Below are positions 50,414-58,869 of a stretch of 64,000 bases of DNA, piece after piece. The stretch covers positions 1 through 64,000 of the forward strand of contig NZ_LSAZ01000023.1 in NCBI RefSeq assembly GCF_001584325.1, written 5' to 3'. Position 1 is the first letter of the stretch; each line of letters starts with the position of its first letter. Below the pieces are notes generated by a model, which did no database searches, was not told where the DNA came from, and worked only from the letters and a program-made list of their open reading frames with translations. This DNA comes from Bacillus nakamurai (lineage in GTDB: Bacteria; Bacillota; Bacilli; Bacillales; Bacillaceae). Made by a program: the position numbers and the translations under genes.

Positions 50414-50894
50414 GCTGATCACTGCTTTCCAGCACCGCTTGTTCAGTGGTGTTTCTTCTCGCCTCTAGTCTTTGCGCAATTTCTTCATCAAATGCCGACA
50501 AAATTTGCGCGGCTAACAGACCGGCGTTCACCGCGCCCGCTTTTCCGATGGCTGTCGTCGCGACCGGCACGCCGCCAGGCATCTGCACGATGGACAGAAG
50601 TGAATCCAGCCCGTTGAGCGCCTTAGACTGAATCGGCACGCCAATGACCGGCAGTGTCGTTTTCGCCGCCGTCATTCCCGGAAGATGGGCCGCTCCTCCC
50701 GCTCCGGCAATGATGACTTTTAAGCCTCTGTCTCTGGCGCTTGCTGCGTATTCAAACATCAAATCAGGCGTCCGGTGAGCGGATACAACCTGTTTTTCGT
50801 AAGGGATGTGAAGTTCGTCAAGTATGTCACATGCATGTCTCATTGTCTCCCAGTCGGAGGTGCTTCCCATGATGATTCCTGCTAGCGGCTGCAT
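50406..50894 (-). CDS. purE: N5-CAIR mutase PurE
   Basis: The 162-residue class I PurE has [27 protein letters not shown] and [17 protein letters not shown], the conserved CO2-transfer site. It moves the carboxyl group made by PurK. It is the first gene of the operon, with AAAGGTGGG upstream, and follows the riboswitch terminator directly. Confidence 0.97.
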   Translation of the reverse strand: MQPLAGIIMGSTSDWETMRHACDILDELHIPYEKQVVSAHRTPDLMFEYAASARDRGLKVIIAGAGGAAHLPGMTAAKTTLPVIGVPIQSKALNGLDSLLSIVQMPGGVPVATTAIGKAGAVNAGLLAAQILSAFDEEIAQRLEARRNTTEQAVLESSDQLV

Positions 50895-50928
50895 TCTATT
50901 CCCACCTTTTCATGCGTTGTTTTCAGAC

Positions 50929-50976
50929 AAAAAAAGCCCAATTTGCATTGCACTGAGGAAGCAATACAAACCGGGC
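50929..50976 (-). terminator. Riboswitch-controlled terminator of the purine operon
   Basis: On the minus strand GCCCGGTTTGTATTGC and GCAATGCAAATTGGGC pair around a 9-nt loop and end in seven T. Placed between the guanine aptamer and purE, it is the expression platform: guanine or hypoxanthine binding should favour termination. Confidence 0.9.
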
Positions 50977-51037
50977 ATGGCGCGTGTATCGTCAGTCGTT
51001 CGCTTCTGCGATATCCATGTCAGCTGATTATCACTTT

Positions 51038-51107
51038 CCTGCATAGTCCGGCCGTTTACGGCAGCCGGGTAGAAACTTATGGGCCATATTCCCAAGATTA
51101 TATGAGG
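51038..51107 (-). promoter_or_regulatory. Guanine riboswitch (purine aptamer) of the pur operon
   Basis: The minus strand carries the purine aptamer core: CATATAATCTTGGGAATATGG, AGTTTCTACCCGG, CCGTAAACGGCCGG and GACTATG. The P1 arms are about 51102-51107 and 51038-51044. GACTA has C at the ligand-discriminating position (position 74 in xpt numbering), which specifies guanine or hypoxanthine; adenine riboswitches have U there. Confidence 0.95.
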
Positions 51108-51128
51108 TCGTGTTTTGATTTCATGTTT

Positions 51129-51157
51129 ATCTTAACAACGGACTTGGATAATGTCAA
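51129..51157 (-). promoter_or_regulatory. SigA promoter of the purine operon
   Basis: TTGACA (51157-51152), a 17-bp spacer and TAAGAT (51134-51129) on the minus strand form a near-consensus promoter. The start would be about 51122, roughly 228 nt ahead of purE, leaving room for the aptamer and terminator. Confidence 0.88.
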
Positions 51158-51161
51158 CGAC

Positions 51162-51205
51162 ATTATCGAACGATATAAAAATTCTTTCTTTTAATGTTCG
51201 TGTTT
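51162..51205. promoter_or_regulatory. Pair of inverted PurR boxes
   Basis: PurR boxes have the core CGAAC within an AT-rich consensus. One is ATTATCGAACGAT on the plus strand (51162-51174). The other is AAACACGAACATT on the minus strand (51205-51193). They lie in opposite orientation upstream of the -35, as in the B. subtilis pur control region. The second overlaps the yebG stop codon. PurR binding is relieved by PRPP. Confidence 0.85.
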
Positions 51206-51401
51206 AGATCAATTTGCCTTCAAATACGATTTTTTTCCCGCAAGGAACGACTTGAATTGATCCATTTTCTTTCTTTTCTGTAAAGATCGGCTCTTCCATG
51301 CGCCTGATGGGCATATATCCCTCTTCTTTCATTAAAGTGAGAATGGTATCAATCGTTTCGTGTTCTGTTACTTCAAACCGTTTCTTTTTTGGCTTTGTCA
51401 T
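51204..51401 (-). CDS. yebG: Small NETI-motif protein YebG
   Basis: This 65-residue basic protein ([20 protein letters not shown]...) has a conserved NETI-like block in [28 protein letters not shown]. The function is unknown. It overlaps the yebE end by 4 nt, and its stop codon falls in the distal PurR box, so transcripts from here could read into the purine leader. Length matches the B. subtilis gene. Confidence 0.85.
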   Translation of the reverse strand: MTKPKKKRFEVTEHETIDTILTLMKEEGYMPIRRMEEPIFTEKKENGSIQVVPCGKKIVFEGKLI

Positions 51402-51952
51402 TCCTTAATTCTCCTCTTCTTCACTGCTTTTACCCAGAACCCGCCGTGGATGGTTTTCGGCTCGAAGGCAATGATAAACGCTTTTTCGTCAAGCGTTTTA
51501 ATCGTATCATACAGCTGAAGCTCATATTTTCTCGGTGTCAGAATCTGCATGGCGGTCCGGTCTCCTTCAAGTCCGCCCGCTACCCAGCTTGTGACACCGT
51601 AGCCCTTTTCCCGCAGCTGCCTCGGAAGGTCTAAATCAAGCTCCTTCGTAATGACATTGACCGTAATATACCCGAGCGCAAGTTTTTCTTCAATTTTCAT
51701 TCCGACGATGACGCCAAGACCGTAGCCGAGAGCGTATGCAATGACGTTTTGAATTTGATTCAGATTGCCGAGCACGAGGCTCAAGCCGGTCACATACACA
51801 AGAATCTCAATGGTACTGATGCCTGCTGCCAGATAGCGCTGTCCCTTTAACGTCAGAATCATTCTGATCGTAAAAAAAGATACATATATGATGTTAATAA
51901 TGAGAATAATGAGAACCATACCTATACTGTTTGATAAGATCGTTTGCATCAT
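51398..51952 (-). CDS. yebE: UPF0316/DUF2179 membrane protein YebE
   Basis: The 184-residue protein has three membrane helices in the first 85 residues (about 8-28, 40-58, 66-82) and a C-terminal DUF2179 cytosolic domain ([26 protein letters not shown]). Relatives of DUF2179 may bind nucleotides or cyclic dinucleotides, but no function is established here. AGGGGGG precedes two ATGs; the first matches the family N terminus. It is coupled to yebG. Confidence 0.88.
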   Translation of the reverse strand: MMQTILSNSIGMVLIILIINIIYVSFFTIRMILTLKGQRYLAAGISTIEILVYVTGLSLVLGNLNQIQNVIAYALGYGLGVIVGMKIEEKLALGYITVNVITKELDLDLPRQLREKGYGVTSWVAGGLEGDRTAMQILTPRKYELQLYDTIKTLDEKAFIIAFEPKTIHGGFWVKAVKKRRIKE

Positions 51953-52072
51953 TAATCATCCCCCCTCTGATTCAAGAAGCACTCATATTCTGCTGCGAGA
52001 AAACGGCAGCGATGCAGCCGTACAAACCTTTCGACAAAAATAGTTTACCCTCTTTTGCCCGTTTTCAAAAGA

Positions 52073-52104
52073 AAAAAAGCCCGCCTTTTAAAAGGCAGAC
52101 TTCC
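52073..52104 (-). terminator. Terminator of yebD
   Basis: GTCTGCCTTTT and AAAAGGCGGGC form a stem with G-U pairs, followed by T7 on the minus strand. Confidence 0.8.
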
Positions 52105-52113
52105 ATTCTCTTA

Positions 52114-52290
52114 TCAGTGCAGCCGGGGCTTCTTTTTCAAACTCTTTAATGCTTCATATTCCTTTTCAAGCTCACTCAGCGTATAGCCGGCCAGTTCATG
52201 GCCCTGGCCATGATAAAAACCTGAGTGAATCAGCTTCGTCTGCAGCAGCTGCTTCTTTCGATTAATGGCTTCGCGCAACAATGGGGCCAT
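52114..52290 (-). CDS. yebD: Small Fbp-like basic protein YebD
   Basis: ATG 52290 gives 58 residues; TTG 52296 is an alternative. The sequence AINRKKQLLQTKLIHSGFYH and YTLSELEKEYEALKSL follows the pattern of small Fur-regulated basic proteins (FbpA/B type: KK-LI..LI..G.Y....L..LTLSELEKEY). Fbp proteins help the FsrA small RNA spare iron in B. subtilis. No clear Fur box was found upstream, so regulation by iron is not supported here. The gene symbol rests on synteny (pbuG-yebC-yebD-yebE). Confidence 0.7.
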   Translation of the reverse strand: MAPLLREAINRKKQLLQTKLIHSGFYHGQGHELAGYTLSELEKEYEALKSLKKKPRLH

Positions 52291-52428
52291 CCTCAATCAT
52301 CCTTTCCGAATCATAAAGATTGATGCCTCTGACGATTTTCTGTTGCTCCTATCATATATCGGCCAGCTCAGCAAAACAACATGTGAAATTAGAAATATTT
52401 GTAAACATTGTGACAGACACGTTTCGAC

Positions 52429-53211
52429 TTATAACGGGATAAGCGAGGCCGTGAAGTACTCCGAAATGAGCGGCCATGTCAAGGCTGTAAACACAAGCAT
52501 CATAAGCGCGGCCGCAAGAATGCAGTACATCACGTCAACCGAAGCCCGTTCAGCCGTTTTGTACAGCATCTGGATAAACTGCACCATGGCCGAAACAGCC
52601 AAAAACAGCATAAGGGCTGTAAAAATGACGGTAATCACCGGCAGATTCAGTATGGAGAAAATCATCCACACAATAGAACAGGCAACCGCGGGAACCAACA
52701 GTGATCCAAACCCTGCAGCCGCATCACGCATCGTAATTTTTTGTTTCATCATATAACGCGACACAAGCCAGATGGCGCCGGCCGTAACGGCTAAAAAGAC
52801 GAGCGAGTACAAGAGAACAACGGTAAATCCGTCAAAAAACGTATGATGCCGCTCTCCGAACCCGAGAGGCCTTTGCTGGCTCGCCTTCAGCTGAAACCAA
52901 TTTCCGATTGAAAAAAAGACACTGAACACAAGCATTGAAATAATAGCATATTTAAAACGGGAGAATCCGTCTTCCCCCACGATTCTCACCGGTGATTGCA
53001 AAATACGCAAAGCGAAACGGCAATACCGCTTTACCGCAGCCCATACAGTGCCGAGCTTTTCCGTAAAAGGTGCAGCCGGGCGCCGCTGCTTCTCTTTTTT
53101 CTTTTGCTTCTGATGGCGTCCCGCATTTCTGGACATTCTCGACAGCGGTTCTTCATCTATTTTCTGATTCTGTTTTTCTTCTTCAAACGTTTCTTTTCTT
53201 TCTTCCGTCAT
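52429..53211 (-). CDS. yebC: DUF1189-family membrane protein YebC
   Basis: ATG 53211 (MTEERKETFEEEKQNQK) after ATAGGAG gives 260 residues, close to B. subtilis YebC (264); 15 upstream codons are open but not preceded by a ribosome site. A charged, Lys/Glu-rich cytosolic tail of about 60 residues is followed by five membrane helices and ends at LIPL. It is unrelated to the YebC/PmpR family in spite of the name (that member here is yeeI). Function unknown. Confidence 0.87.
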   Translation of the reverse strand: MTEERKETFEEEKQNQKIDEEPLSRMSRNAGRHQKQKKKEKQRRPAAPFTEKLGTVWAAVKRYCRFALRILQSPVRIVGEDGFSRFKYAIISMLVFSVFFSIGNWFQLKASQQRPLGFGERHHTFFDGFTVVLLYSLVFLAVTAGAIWLVSRYMMKQKITMRDAAAGFGSLLVPAVACSIVWMIFSILNLPVITVIFTALMLFLAVSAMVQFIQMLYKTAERASVDVMYCILAAALMMLVFTALTWPLISEYFTASLIPL

Positions 53212-53376
53212 GTCAGCAACTCCTATCAAAAAAATACGGCGGAATCTGTTAAGCAAGAAAATAAAACACTTATATAAGGTACCGAAGCGTCCTTAAACAG
53301 TCAAGTGATTCCTTTATTCGGACAACCACATGACGTTTTATTGTATGTAATGGTTTTAAAAAATACGATAAAAAAC

Positions 53377-53406
53377 AAAACCGGCTGGTTACGCAGCCGG
53401 TTTTTC
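53377..53406 (-). terminator. Terminator of pbuG
   Basis: AAAACCGGCTG and CAGCCGGTTTTT form a stem-loop just past the pbuG stop, with T/A tails on both strands. Confidence 0.88.
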
Positions 53407-53409
53407 CCA

Positions 53410-54732
53410 TTATTTTAAGAAGATAAAGTACAGAATAAAGATGACGAACAGCCCGTACATAATCGGATGAACGCTTTTCCCTTTTCCTTTACAGATCATT
53501 GTAATCGGGTAGAAAATAAAGCCGATCGCAATCCCTGTCGCAATGCTGTACGTCAGCGGCATCATAATCATTGTCAAGAATGCCGGCACCGCCACCTCAA
53601 ATTTATCCCAGGCGATTTTACCGAGCGGCGCCACCATCAGCGCGCCGACAATAATTAAAGCCGGAGCCGTCACATTTGTGGTAACGACGGACAGCAGCGG
53701 CGAGAAAAACATCGCAAGCAAAAAGAGAATCCCCGTAACGACAGCTGCGAATCCCGAACGCGCTCCCGCAGCAACGCCTGAGCTTGATTCAACATATGAC
53801 GTCGTCGTCGATGTGCCGAGCACGGCCCCGATGACGATAGACGTGGAATCTGCAAGAAGCGCTCTTCCCGCGCGCGGAAGTTTATTTTCCTTCATCAGTC
53901 CGGCCTGTGTCGCTACAGCCACAAGCGTACCGGCTGTATCAAAGAATCCGACGAACAAGAAGGTTAAAATGACAATCAGCATTTGAACGGAGAAAATGTC
54001 CGGCAGGTGCATCCACGCCTGTCCGAAAGTCGGCGCAAGGCTCGGCACGCTGCCGATAATATGTGTCGGAACCGGAATCAAACCGCAGATCATTCCGGCA
54101 ATGGCCGTCAGAAGCATTCCGATAAAAACACCGCCGTTCACGCGAAGCACCATTAAAATAACGGTCACAATGACGCCGAAAATCGTTAACAGCACAGGCC
54201 CGCTGTGAATGTTGCCGATAGAAACAAGAGTGGATGAGTTCGCTTCAATAATGCCGGAGCCCTGTAAGCCGACAAATGTGATAAACAAACCGATTCCCGC
54301 GCCTACCGCCAATTTCAGCTCCGGCGGAATCGCATTAATGATCTTTTCACGCAATCCCGTTAAAGAAAGCGCCACGAAAATGATCCCGGAAATCAATACG
54401 CCGGACAGCGCCGCCTGCCAGGAAATCCCCATGCCGAGAACGACAGAGAAAGCAAAAAACGCGTTTAATCCCATACCCGGCGCGATCGCAATCGGATACT
54501 TTGCTATCAGCCCCATTAAAATACAGCCGGCCGCGGACGCAAGAGCAGTTGCGGTGAAAACCGCCCCCTGATCAATCTTTAATGCTTCCGGAAATCCCTT
54601 CACACCGTTTAAAGACAATGTCAGCGGATTGACGAACAGGATGTACGCCATTGACAAAAAGGTCGTTAAACCGCCGATGATTTCATTACGATAGCTTGTC
54701 CCCAGCTCATCAAACTGAAAAAATTGCTTCAA
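53410..54732 (-). CDS. pbuG: Hypoxanthine/guanine permease PbuG
   Basis: The 440-residue AzgA-family permease has twelve or more helices. Motifs include LTTFLSMAYILFVNPL, the substrate-site APGMGLNAFFAFSVV and STTTSYVESSSGVAAGARSG. It imports hypoxanthine and guanine. It has its own PurBox, promoter and guanine riboswitch, so uptake is shut off by the same purine signals as synthesis. Confidence 0.96.
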   Translation of the reverse strand: MKQFFQFDELGTSYRNEIIGGLTTFLSMAYILFVNPLTLSLNGVKGFPEALKIDQGAVFTATALASAAGCILMGLIAKYPIAIAPGMGLNAFFAFSVVLGMGISWQAALSGVLISGIIFVALSLTGLREKIINAIPPELKLAVGAGIGLFITFVGLQGSGIIEANSSTLVSIGNIHSGPVLLTIFGVIVTVILMVLRVNGGVFIGMLLTAIAGMICGLIPVPTHIIGSVPSLAPTFGQAWMHLPDIFSVQMLIVILTFLFVGFFDTAGTLVAVATQAGLMKENKLPRAGRALLADSTSIVIGAVLGTSTTTSYVESSSGVAAGARSGFAAVVTGILFLLAMFFSPLLSVVTTNVTAPALIIVGALMVAPLGKIAWDKFEVAVPAFLTMIMMPLTYSIATGIAIGFIFYPITMICKGKGKSVHPIMYGLFVIFILYFIFLK

Positions 54733-54784
54733 GCCAATTGCCTCCTTCTTTCTCTCCTATTTATTCTGCCCGTTATCCGCCAAA

Positions 54785-54815
54785 TAAAAAACGCCCCAAA
54801 TACATTGGGACGCTT
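54785..54815 (-). terminator. Riboswitch-controlled terminator of pbuG
   Basis: On the minus strand GCGTCCCAA and TTTGGGGCGT pair around a short loop and end in TTTTTT, between the aptamer and the pbuG start. Confidence 0.85.
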
Positions 54816-54877
54816 GACTACATACGTTCAGTCTGAATAAATAAGAATTGATTATTTATATCAAACGATTGAGATTG

Positions 54878-54946
54878 ATCCGTAGTCAAGCCATTTACGG
54901 TAGCTTGGTAGAAACTTGCGGGCCATATCCCCGCCATTATACGATA
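54878..54946 (-). promoter_or_regulatory. Guanine riboswitch of pbuG
   Basis: The minus strand has the purine aptamer core: TATAATGGCGGGGATATGG, AGTTTCTACC, CCGTAAATGG and CTTGACTACGG. GACTA again has the C that selects guanine or hypoxanthine. P1 arms are about 54940-54945 and 54878-54884. Confidence 0.95.
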
Positions 54947-54970
54947 TCTGCATATTTGATTTCTGAGTCT

Positions 54971-55016
54971 ATTGTATCAATACAATTTTGAAAACTCAAT
55001 ATAAAAAACGAACAAT
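54971..55016 (-). promoter_or_regulatory. Promoter and PurR box of pbuG
   Basis: TTGAGT (54999-54994), 17 bp and TACAAT (54976-54971) form the promoter. Just upstream, AAAAACGAACAAT (54ff; 55004-55016, plus strand) matches the PurR box core ACGAACAAT. Only one convincing box is seen, against two at the pur operon. Confidence 0.8.
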
Positions 55017-55099
55017 CACGGTAAAAAAATTTAGTTTATTCGTTAATTGACCAAATGATTCCAAAAATGAAGGCGGCAAAACAGCCGCCTTTAGAGAGT

Positions 55100-56539
55100 T
55101 TATTTTTCTGACATTTGCCGGATCGGCACTTCGAATGTGAGATCGTTATTTACCAGCAGATTCATATTGGTTTTTTCAATGTAGAGGGCGTATGAGCCGA
55201 GCGAGAAATGGCGTAATGAATACTCTTTATTGTGTGAATCATCCAGTTCAAAAACGGATTCCATTTCACCTTTCTTGAGATTAGTGACTTTCGCCTTATT
55301 TCCTTTGAGATAATAGTCTTTCTCATAATCATCTGAAGATGACCAAGCCTTCATCTTTTTCGTGTCGCCCAGACCGATCGTTTCTCCGACATTGATCAGC
55401 TGATCTTCATCTGTTTTTTCCGAATCGATACCGGTGAATTGATAATCGACAATGACATGCCTGCCTTCTTGCCTGATTTTATTGATTTTTATACCGACGT
55501 GATGATGTTCCGTTTTATAGCTGACCGGCAGTTTTGTTTGCAGAGGTATGATTTCGCTGGTTTCCCTTTCAAATTTCACATGACCCGTAATGAACAGTTT
55601 TTTTGCTTTTGGATCAATCGGTTTGCTGAATTGGGTTTGTCCCCGGACTCTTTCATCCCCGTTGGAGAGTTTCTTCCTGTTCCCCAGTTCAATATTGGAT
55701 AACGTCATTTCATAATGGTTTCCTGCATCATCCGTTGCGTCATAAATGGAAATGGCGTCTTTTTTGGCAATGCCGTGATAGTCAATTGTATATTGCAGAG
55801 CAGAACCCATCGTTCCGTTTTCCGCTCGTATATCGAACAGCCGATACAATCCGTTATTCACCATCACATCTTTCGTTCCTTCTAAAAAGGTTGAATGCTG
55901 TTTTTTTACTGGTAGGTTAAACCGCCAGTTTCCTGGGATGTCCTTCATCTGTGTAATGACAAGCGGGATCTTGTCACCGTCTTTTAACTTTGAGCCATCT
56001 GTGAAAAAACGAAGCTGGCCTCCATACCGTCCATCTTTCAATTTTTTTAAGTCCTGGCTGTCATAATCTACAGCTAAAATATGAAGGCCATCCTTATAAT
56101 CAACTTGAAATGAAATATAGTCTTCATCGGATTTCAGGTGATCGACGATAAAATTATAAACGAGCTGGCCGCTGTCGTAATATACACTTTTTACTGTCAC
56201 CGTGATCCCGCGTGATTCCGCTTTCTCGTTCAATTTTGTCACCAAATTGCTTTTAAACAGCGCAGAACCTGCCTTATCCTGAAACAGACTGTAAATTTGT
56301 CCGGCAACAGGGATGTTTCCCATAGCCGTATTAACGGAGGGCATGAACAAGCCTGAGGACAGATACAGAAAAAACAAAGCAGCAGCAACCGCGAAGCCGT
56401 TTATCAGTTTTCTTCCCCATCTCCGTCTGACGGCGCCTTCTTTTCCGGCACGGACAGCCGCGCTGTGTATCACGTTTTTCAATTCAGCTTTCGGCACGTC
56501 AATGTCCTGATACAATTGCTTCATTTGATGCTTTTCCAT
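55100..56539 (-). CDS. DUF4179-family anti-sigma factor
   Basis: This 479-residue single-pass membrane protein has a short cytosolic N terminus (about 1-48, MEKHQMKQLYQDIDVPKAEL), one helix (about 49-68, FAVAAALFFLYLSSGLFMP) and a large extracytoplasmic region. That region has the DUF4179 pattern (NIPVAGQIYSLFQDKAG) and a C-terminal DUF5643-like beta domain. Such proteins accompany ECF sigma factors and hold them at the membrane until a signal is sensed. SD AAGGAGG lies inside the sigma gene, overlapping by 19 nt. I do not place this pair here in B. subtilis, so it looks like an insertion between guaA and pbuG. Confidence 0.8.
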   Translation of the reverse strand: MEKHQMKQLYQDIDVPKAELKNVIHSAAVRAGKEGAVRRRWGRKLINGFAVAAALFFLYLSSGLFMPSVNTAMGNIPVAGQIYSLFQDKAGSALFKSNLVTKLNEKAESRGITVTVKSVYYDSGQLVYNFIVDHLKSDEDYISFQVDYKDGLHILAVDYDSQDLKKLKDGRYGGQLRFFTDGSKLKDGDKIPLVITQMKDIPGNWRFNLPVKKQHSTFLEGTKDVMVNNGLYRLFDIRAENGTMGSALQYTIDYHGIAKKDAISIYDATDDAGNHYEMTLSNIELGNRKKLSNGDERVRGQTQFSKPIDPKAKKLFITGHVKFERETSEIIPLQTKLPVSYKTEHHHVGIKINKIRQEGRHVIVDYQFTGIDSEKTDEDQLINVGETIGLGDTKKMKAWSSSDDYEKDYYLKGNKAKVTNLKKGEMESVFELDDSHNKEYSLRHFSLGSYALYIEKTNMNLLVNNDLTFEVPIRQMSEK

Positions 56540-57054
56540 ATTTGTTTATCCTCCTTTTCCAGCTCTTGCTTTAATGCTTTTCTCGCCCTGTGCAGATGCG
56601 TTTTTACAGTGCCTTCCGCCATTCCGGTCTGTTCGGCGATCATTGCAATCGAGAAATCTTGAAAATAATAAAGCTGAATGGTCAGCTGTATATGTTCGTC
56701 AAGGGTTTCCAGGGCATTTCGAAGGTCTATGTATTCTTCAACGTTCTTGTTCTCCGCACGTGTATCATGCTGCGGTTCAAACGGGATAACGTCCCCCTGC
56801 TTTTTCTTCATCGAGAAAATCGTATTGAGAAGAATGCGGATGAGCCACGTTTTAAAATATTTCGGTTCTTTCAGCTGCGCGATGTTGAGAAAAGCCTTAT
56901 AGGCCGTTTCCTGTACCGCGTCCAGCGTGTCTTCCTTATGATGCAAATAGAGATAAGCTGTTTTATATAAAGTCTCCTGATGAGCTGTGATCAGTTTTTC
57001 AAAGGCGGCGGTATTGCCTTTTTTCGCCTTTGTGATCAATCGTACTTCCTTCAC
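56521..57054 (-). CDS. ECF-type RNA polymerase sigma factor
   Basis: GTG 57054 with AGGAGG 8 nt upstream gives 177 residues; another GTG three codons earlier overlaps the site. Region 2 is about 20-85 (LYKTAYLYLHHKEDTLDAVQETAYKAF), region 4 about 115-165 (LYYFQDFSIAMIAEQTGMAEGTVKTHLHRARKAL), with no region 1 or 3, so it is an ECF sigma. The ECF-like promoter upstream suggests autoregulation. It overlaps its anti-sigma gene. SigV/SigX/YlaC-like in size, but not clearly one of the named B. subtilis ECF sigmas. Confidence 0.88.
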   Translation of the reverse strand: MKEVRLITKAKKGNTAAFEKLITAHQETLYKTAYLYLHHKEDTLDAVQETAYKAFLNIAQLKEPKYFKTWLIRILLNTIFSMKKKQGDVIPFEPQHDTRAENKNVEEYIDLRNALETLDEHIQLTIQLYYFQDFSIAMIAEQTGMAEGTVKTHLHRARKALKQELEKEDKQIWKSIK

Positions 57055-57074
57055 CTTATCCACCTCCTATGTTG

Positions 57075-57104
57075 TTAGATATGAAACACACCAAAACGGT
57101 TTCA
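57075..57104 (-). promoter_or_regulatory. ECF-type autoregulatory promoter
   Basis: TGAAACC (57104-57098) is the typical -35 of Bacillus ECF sigmas. After 15 bp it is followed by ATATCTAA (57082-57075), a plausible but atypical -10 (usual core CGTC or CGTA). The distance to the ribosome site is short. Confidence 0.55.
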
Positions 57105-57122
57105 AAAAGATGACAAGAAAGA

Positions 57123-57157
57123 AAAAAAACGTCTCTTTTTGTAAGAGACGTTTTTCG
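57123..57157. terminator. Terminator of guaA
   Basis: AACGTCTCTT and AAGAGACGTT form a stem with a 4-6 nt loop, with A8 on one side and T5 on the other, 10 nt past the guaA stop on the minus strand. Confidence 0.9.
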
Positions 57158-57167
57158 GATACTTTAT

Positions 57168-58709
57168 TTATTCCCACTCAATCGTTGCAGGCGGCTTGCT
57201 CGTAATGTCATACACGACGCGGTTAATGTGTTTGACTTCATTTACGATTCGTGTTGAGATCACTTCAAGCACATCCCAAGGAATACGCGCCCAATCAGAT
57301 GTCATGCCGTCGATTGATGTCACGGCGCGGATGCCGATTGTGTAATCGTACGTTCTCGCATCTCCCATGACGCCGACGCTGCGGATGTCAGGAAGAACGG
57401 TGAAGTATTGCCAGATGTCGCGTTCGAGGCCGTGGTTCGCCACTTCTTCGCGCAGGATCGCATCTGATTCGCGAACGATTTCAAGTTTTTCCTCGGTCAC
57501 TTCGCCGAGAACACGGATGCCAAGACCCGGTCCAGGGAACGGCTGGCGCCATACAATGTCATCAGGAATGCCGAGTTCCGTGCCGAGCGCACGCACTTCG
57601 TCTTTAAAGAGCGTATTCAGCGGCTCAATCAATTCAAACTGCATGTCTTCAGGAAGCCCGCCGACATTGTGGTGTGATTTGATCGTTTGGGCAGTCGCCG
57701 TACCGCTCTCGATAATATCTGTGTAAAGCGTTCCTTGCGCAAGGTAATCGATTCCTTTGAGCTTGTCCGCTTCATCATCAAACACGTAAATAAATTCATT
57801 ACCGATGATTTTACGTTTTTGCTCCGGATCAGATACACCTTTCAGCTTGTTCAGGAAACGCTCTTGCGCGTCAACTTTAATCACGTTCATGTTAAAGCCT
57901 TCGCTGAACGTTTTCATGACGCCTTCCGCTTCGCCTTTACGCAGCAAGCCGTGATCAACGAAGATACAAGTCAGCTGGTCGCCGATCGCTTTATGAATCA
58001 AAACGGCTACGACAGAAGAGTCAACTCCGCCGCTCAAAGCGCAAAGCACTTGTTTGTCTCCGACTGTTTCCCGGATTTTTTGCATTTCGATTTCGATAAA
58101 GTTTTCCATTGACCATTCGCCTTTACATTCACAAGCGTCGAAGACAAAGTTTTTCAGAAGGTCATTTCCGTATTCTGAATGGCGTACTTCCGGATGGAAC
58201 TGAACACCGTACCATTTTTTGTCTTTTTTACTCATCGCTGAATTAGGGCAGTGATGGCTTGTCGCGTCTACTGTAAATCCTTCCGGCACTTTCACGACTA
58301 AGTCGCCGTGGCTCATCCATACCACTTGCTCTTCAGGAAGTTCTTTGAACAAATCAGGAGTGCCTTGAATGTGAATGTTCGCTTTTCCGTATTCACGCTG
58401 GCTGGCTGCTTCCACTTTACCTCCGAGGTAATGAGTCATCAGCTGCATGCCGTAGCAGATACCCAGTACAGGGATATCGAGTTCAAAGATTTTTTCGTCA
58501 CAGCGGAATGATCCTTCATCATACACACTGTTCGGTCCGCCCGAAAGGATAATTCCTTTTGGATTCATTTCTTTGATTTCTTCAGCTGTCAATGTATGGG
58601 GATGCAGCTCGCTATATACACCAAATTCACGGATCCGGCGGGTAATCAGCTGGTTATACTGACTGCCGAAATCAAGAACAAGAATCATTTCATTCACTAA
58701 CTTCGTCAT
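57168..58709 (-). CDS. guaA: GMP synthase (glutamine-hydrolysing)
   Basis: ATG 58709 ([21 protein letters not shown]) gives 513 residues, as in B. subtilis; a GTG three codons earlier is a weaker choice. The amidotransferase half has the Cys in [11 protein letters not shown] and His in [14 protein letters not shown]. The synthetase half has the P-loop [16 protein letters not shown] and the C-terminal dimerisation domain. It converts XMP to GMP. A 125-nt structured leader precedes it; no PurBox is visible. Confidence 0.97.
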   Translation of the reverse strand: MTKLVNEMILVLDFGSQYNQLITRRIREFGVYSELHPHTLTAEEIKEMNPKGIILSGGPNSVYDEGSFRCDEKIFELDIPVLGICYGMQLMTHYLGGKVEAASQREYGKANIHIQGTPDLFKELPEEQVVWMSHGDLVVKVPEGFTVDATSHHCPNSAMSKKDKKWYGVQFHPEVRHSEYGNDLLKNFVFDACECKGEWSMENFIEIEMQKIRETVGDKQVLCALSGGVDSSVVAVLIHKAIGDQLTCIFVDHGLLRKGEAEGVMKTFSEGFNMNVIKVDAQERFLNKLKGVSDPEQKRKIIGNEFIYVFDDEADKLKGIDYLAQGTLYTDIIESGTATAQTIKSHHNVGGLPEDMQFELIEPLNTLFKDEVRALGTELGIPDDIVWRQPFPGPGLGIRVLGEVTEEKLEIVRESDAILREEVANHGLERDIWQYFTVLPDIRSVGVMGDARTYDYTIGIRAVTSIDGMTSDWARIPWDVLEVISTRIVNEVKHINRVVYDITSKPPATIEWE

Positions 58710-58724
58710 GGTTGTCACCTAATC

Positions 58725-58833
58725 TCCTCTAAGTTTTTGACACAGAAAAAAACGGAGGACACACGTTCCGCCCTCTGTCGGCAAGGCTTGTTCGGAGCCC
58801 GGTTTTAACGCCCCCGCGCTCCCATTTAACATT
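58725..58833 (-). promoter_or_regulatory. Structured 5' leader of guaA with terminator-like end
   Basis: From the predicted start (about 58833) the minus strand has GGGAGC...GCTCC (one hairpin arm pair), then ACAAGCCTTGCC. Last comes a G-rich stretch pairing imperfectly with TCCTCCG followed by seven T, 20-25 nt before the ribosome site. The layout suggests an attenuator. It is not a purine aptamer: the AGTTTCTACC core is absent. No known riboswitch class was recognised. Confidence 0.45.
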
Positions 58834-58838
58834 CATTT

Positions 58839-58867
58839 ATTCTAACAACAGGAACATATGCGGTCAA
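58839..58867 (-). promoter_or_regulatory. SigA promoter of guaA
   Basis: TTGACC (58867-58862), a 17-bp spacer and TAGAAT (58844-58839) on the minus strand, beginning right after the yebA stop. Confidence 0.8.
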
Positions 58868-58869
58868 GA

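Noticed and set aside
58725-58833. Purine riboswitch upstream of guaA
   Set aside because: The invariant TTTCTACC and GACTA elements that are plain at pur and pbuG are absent here.
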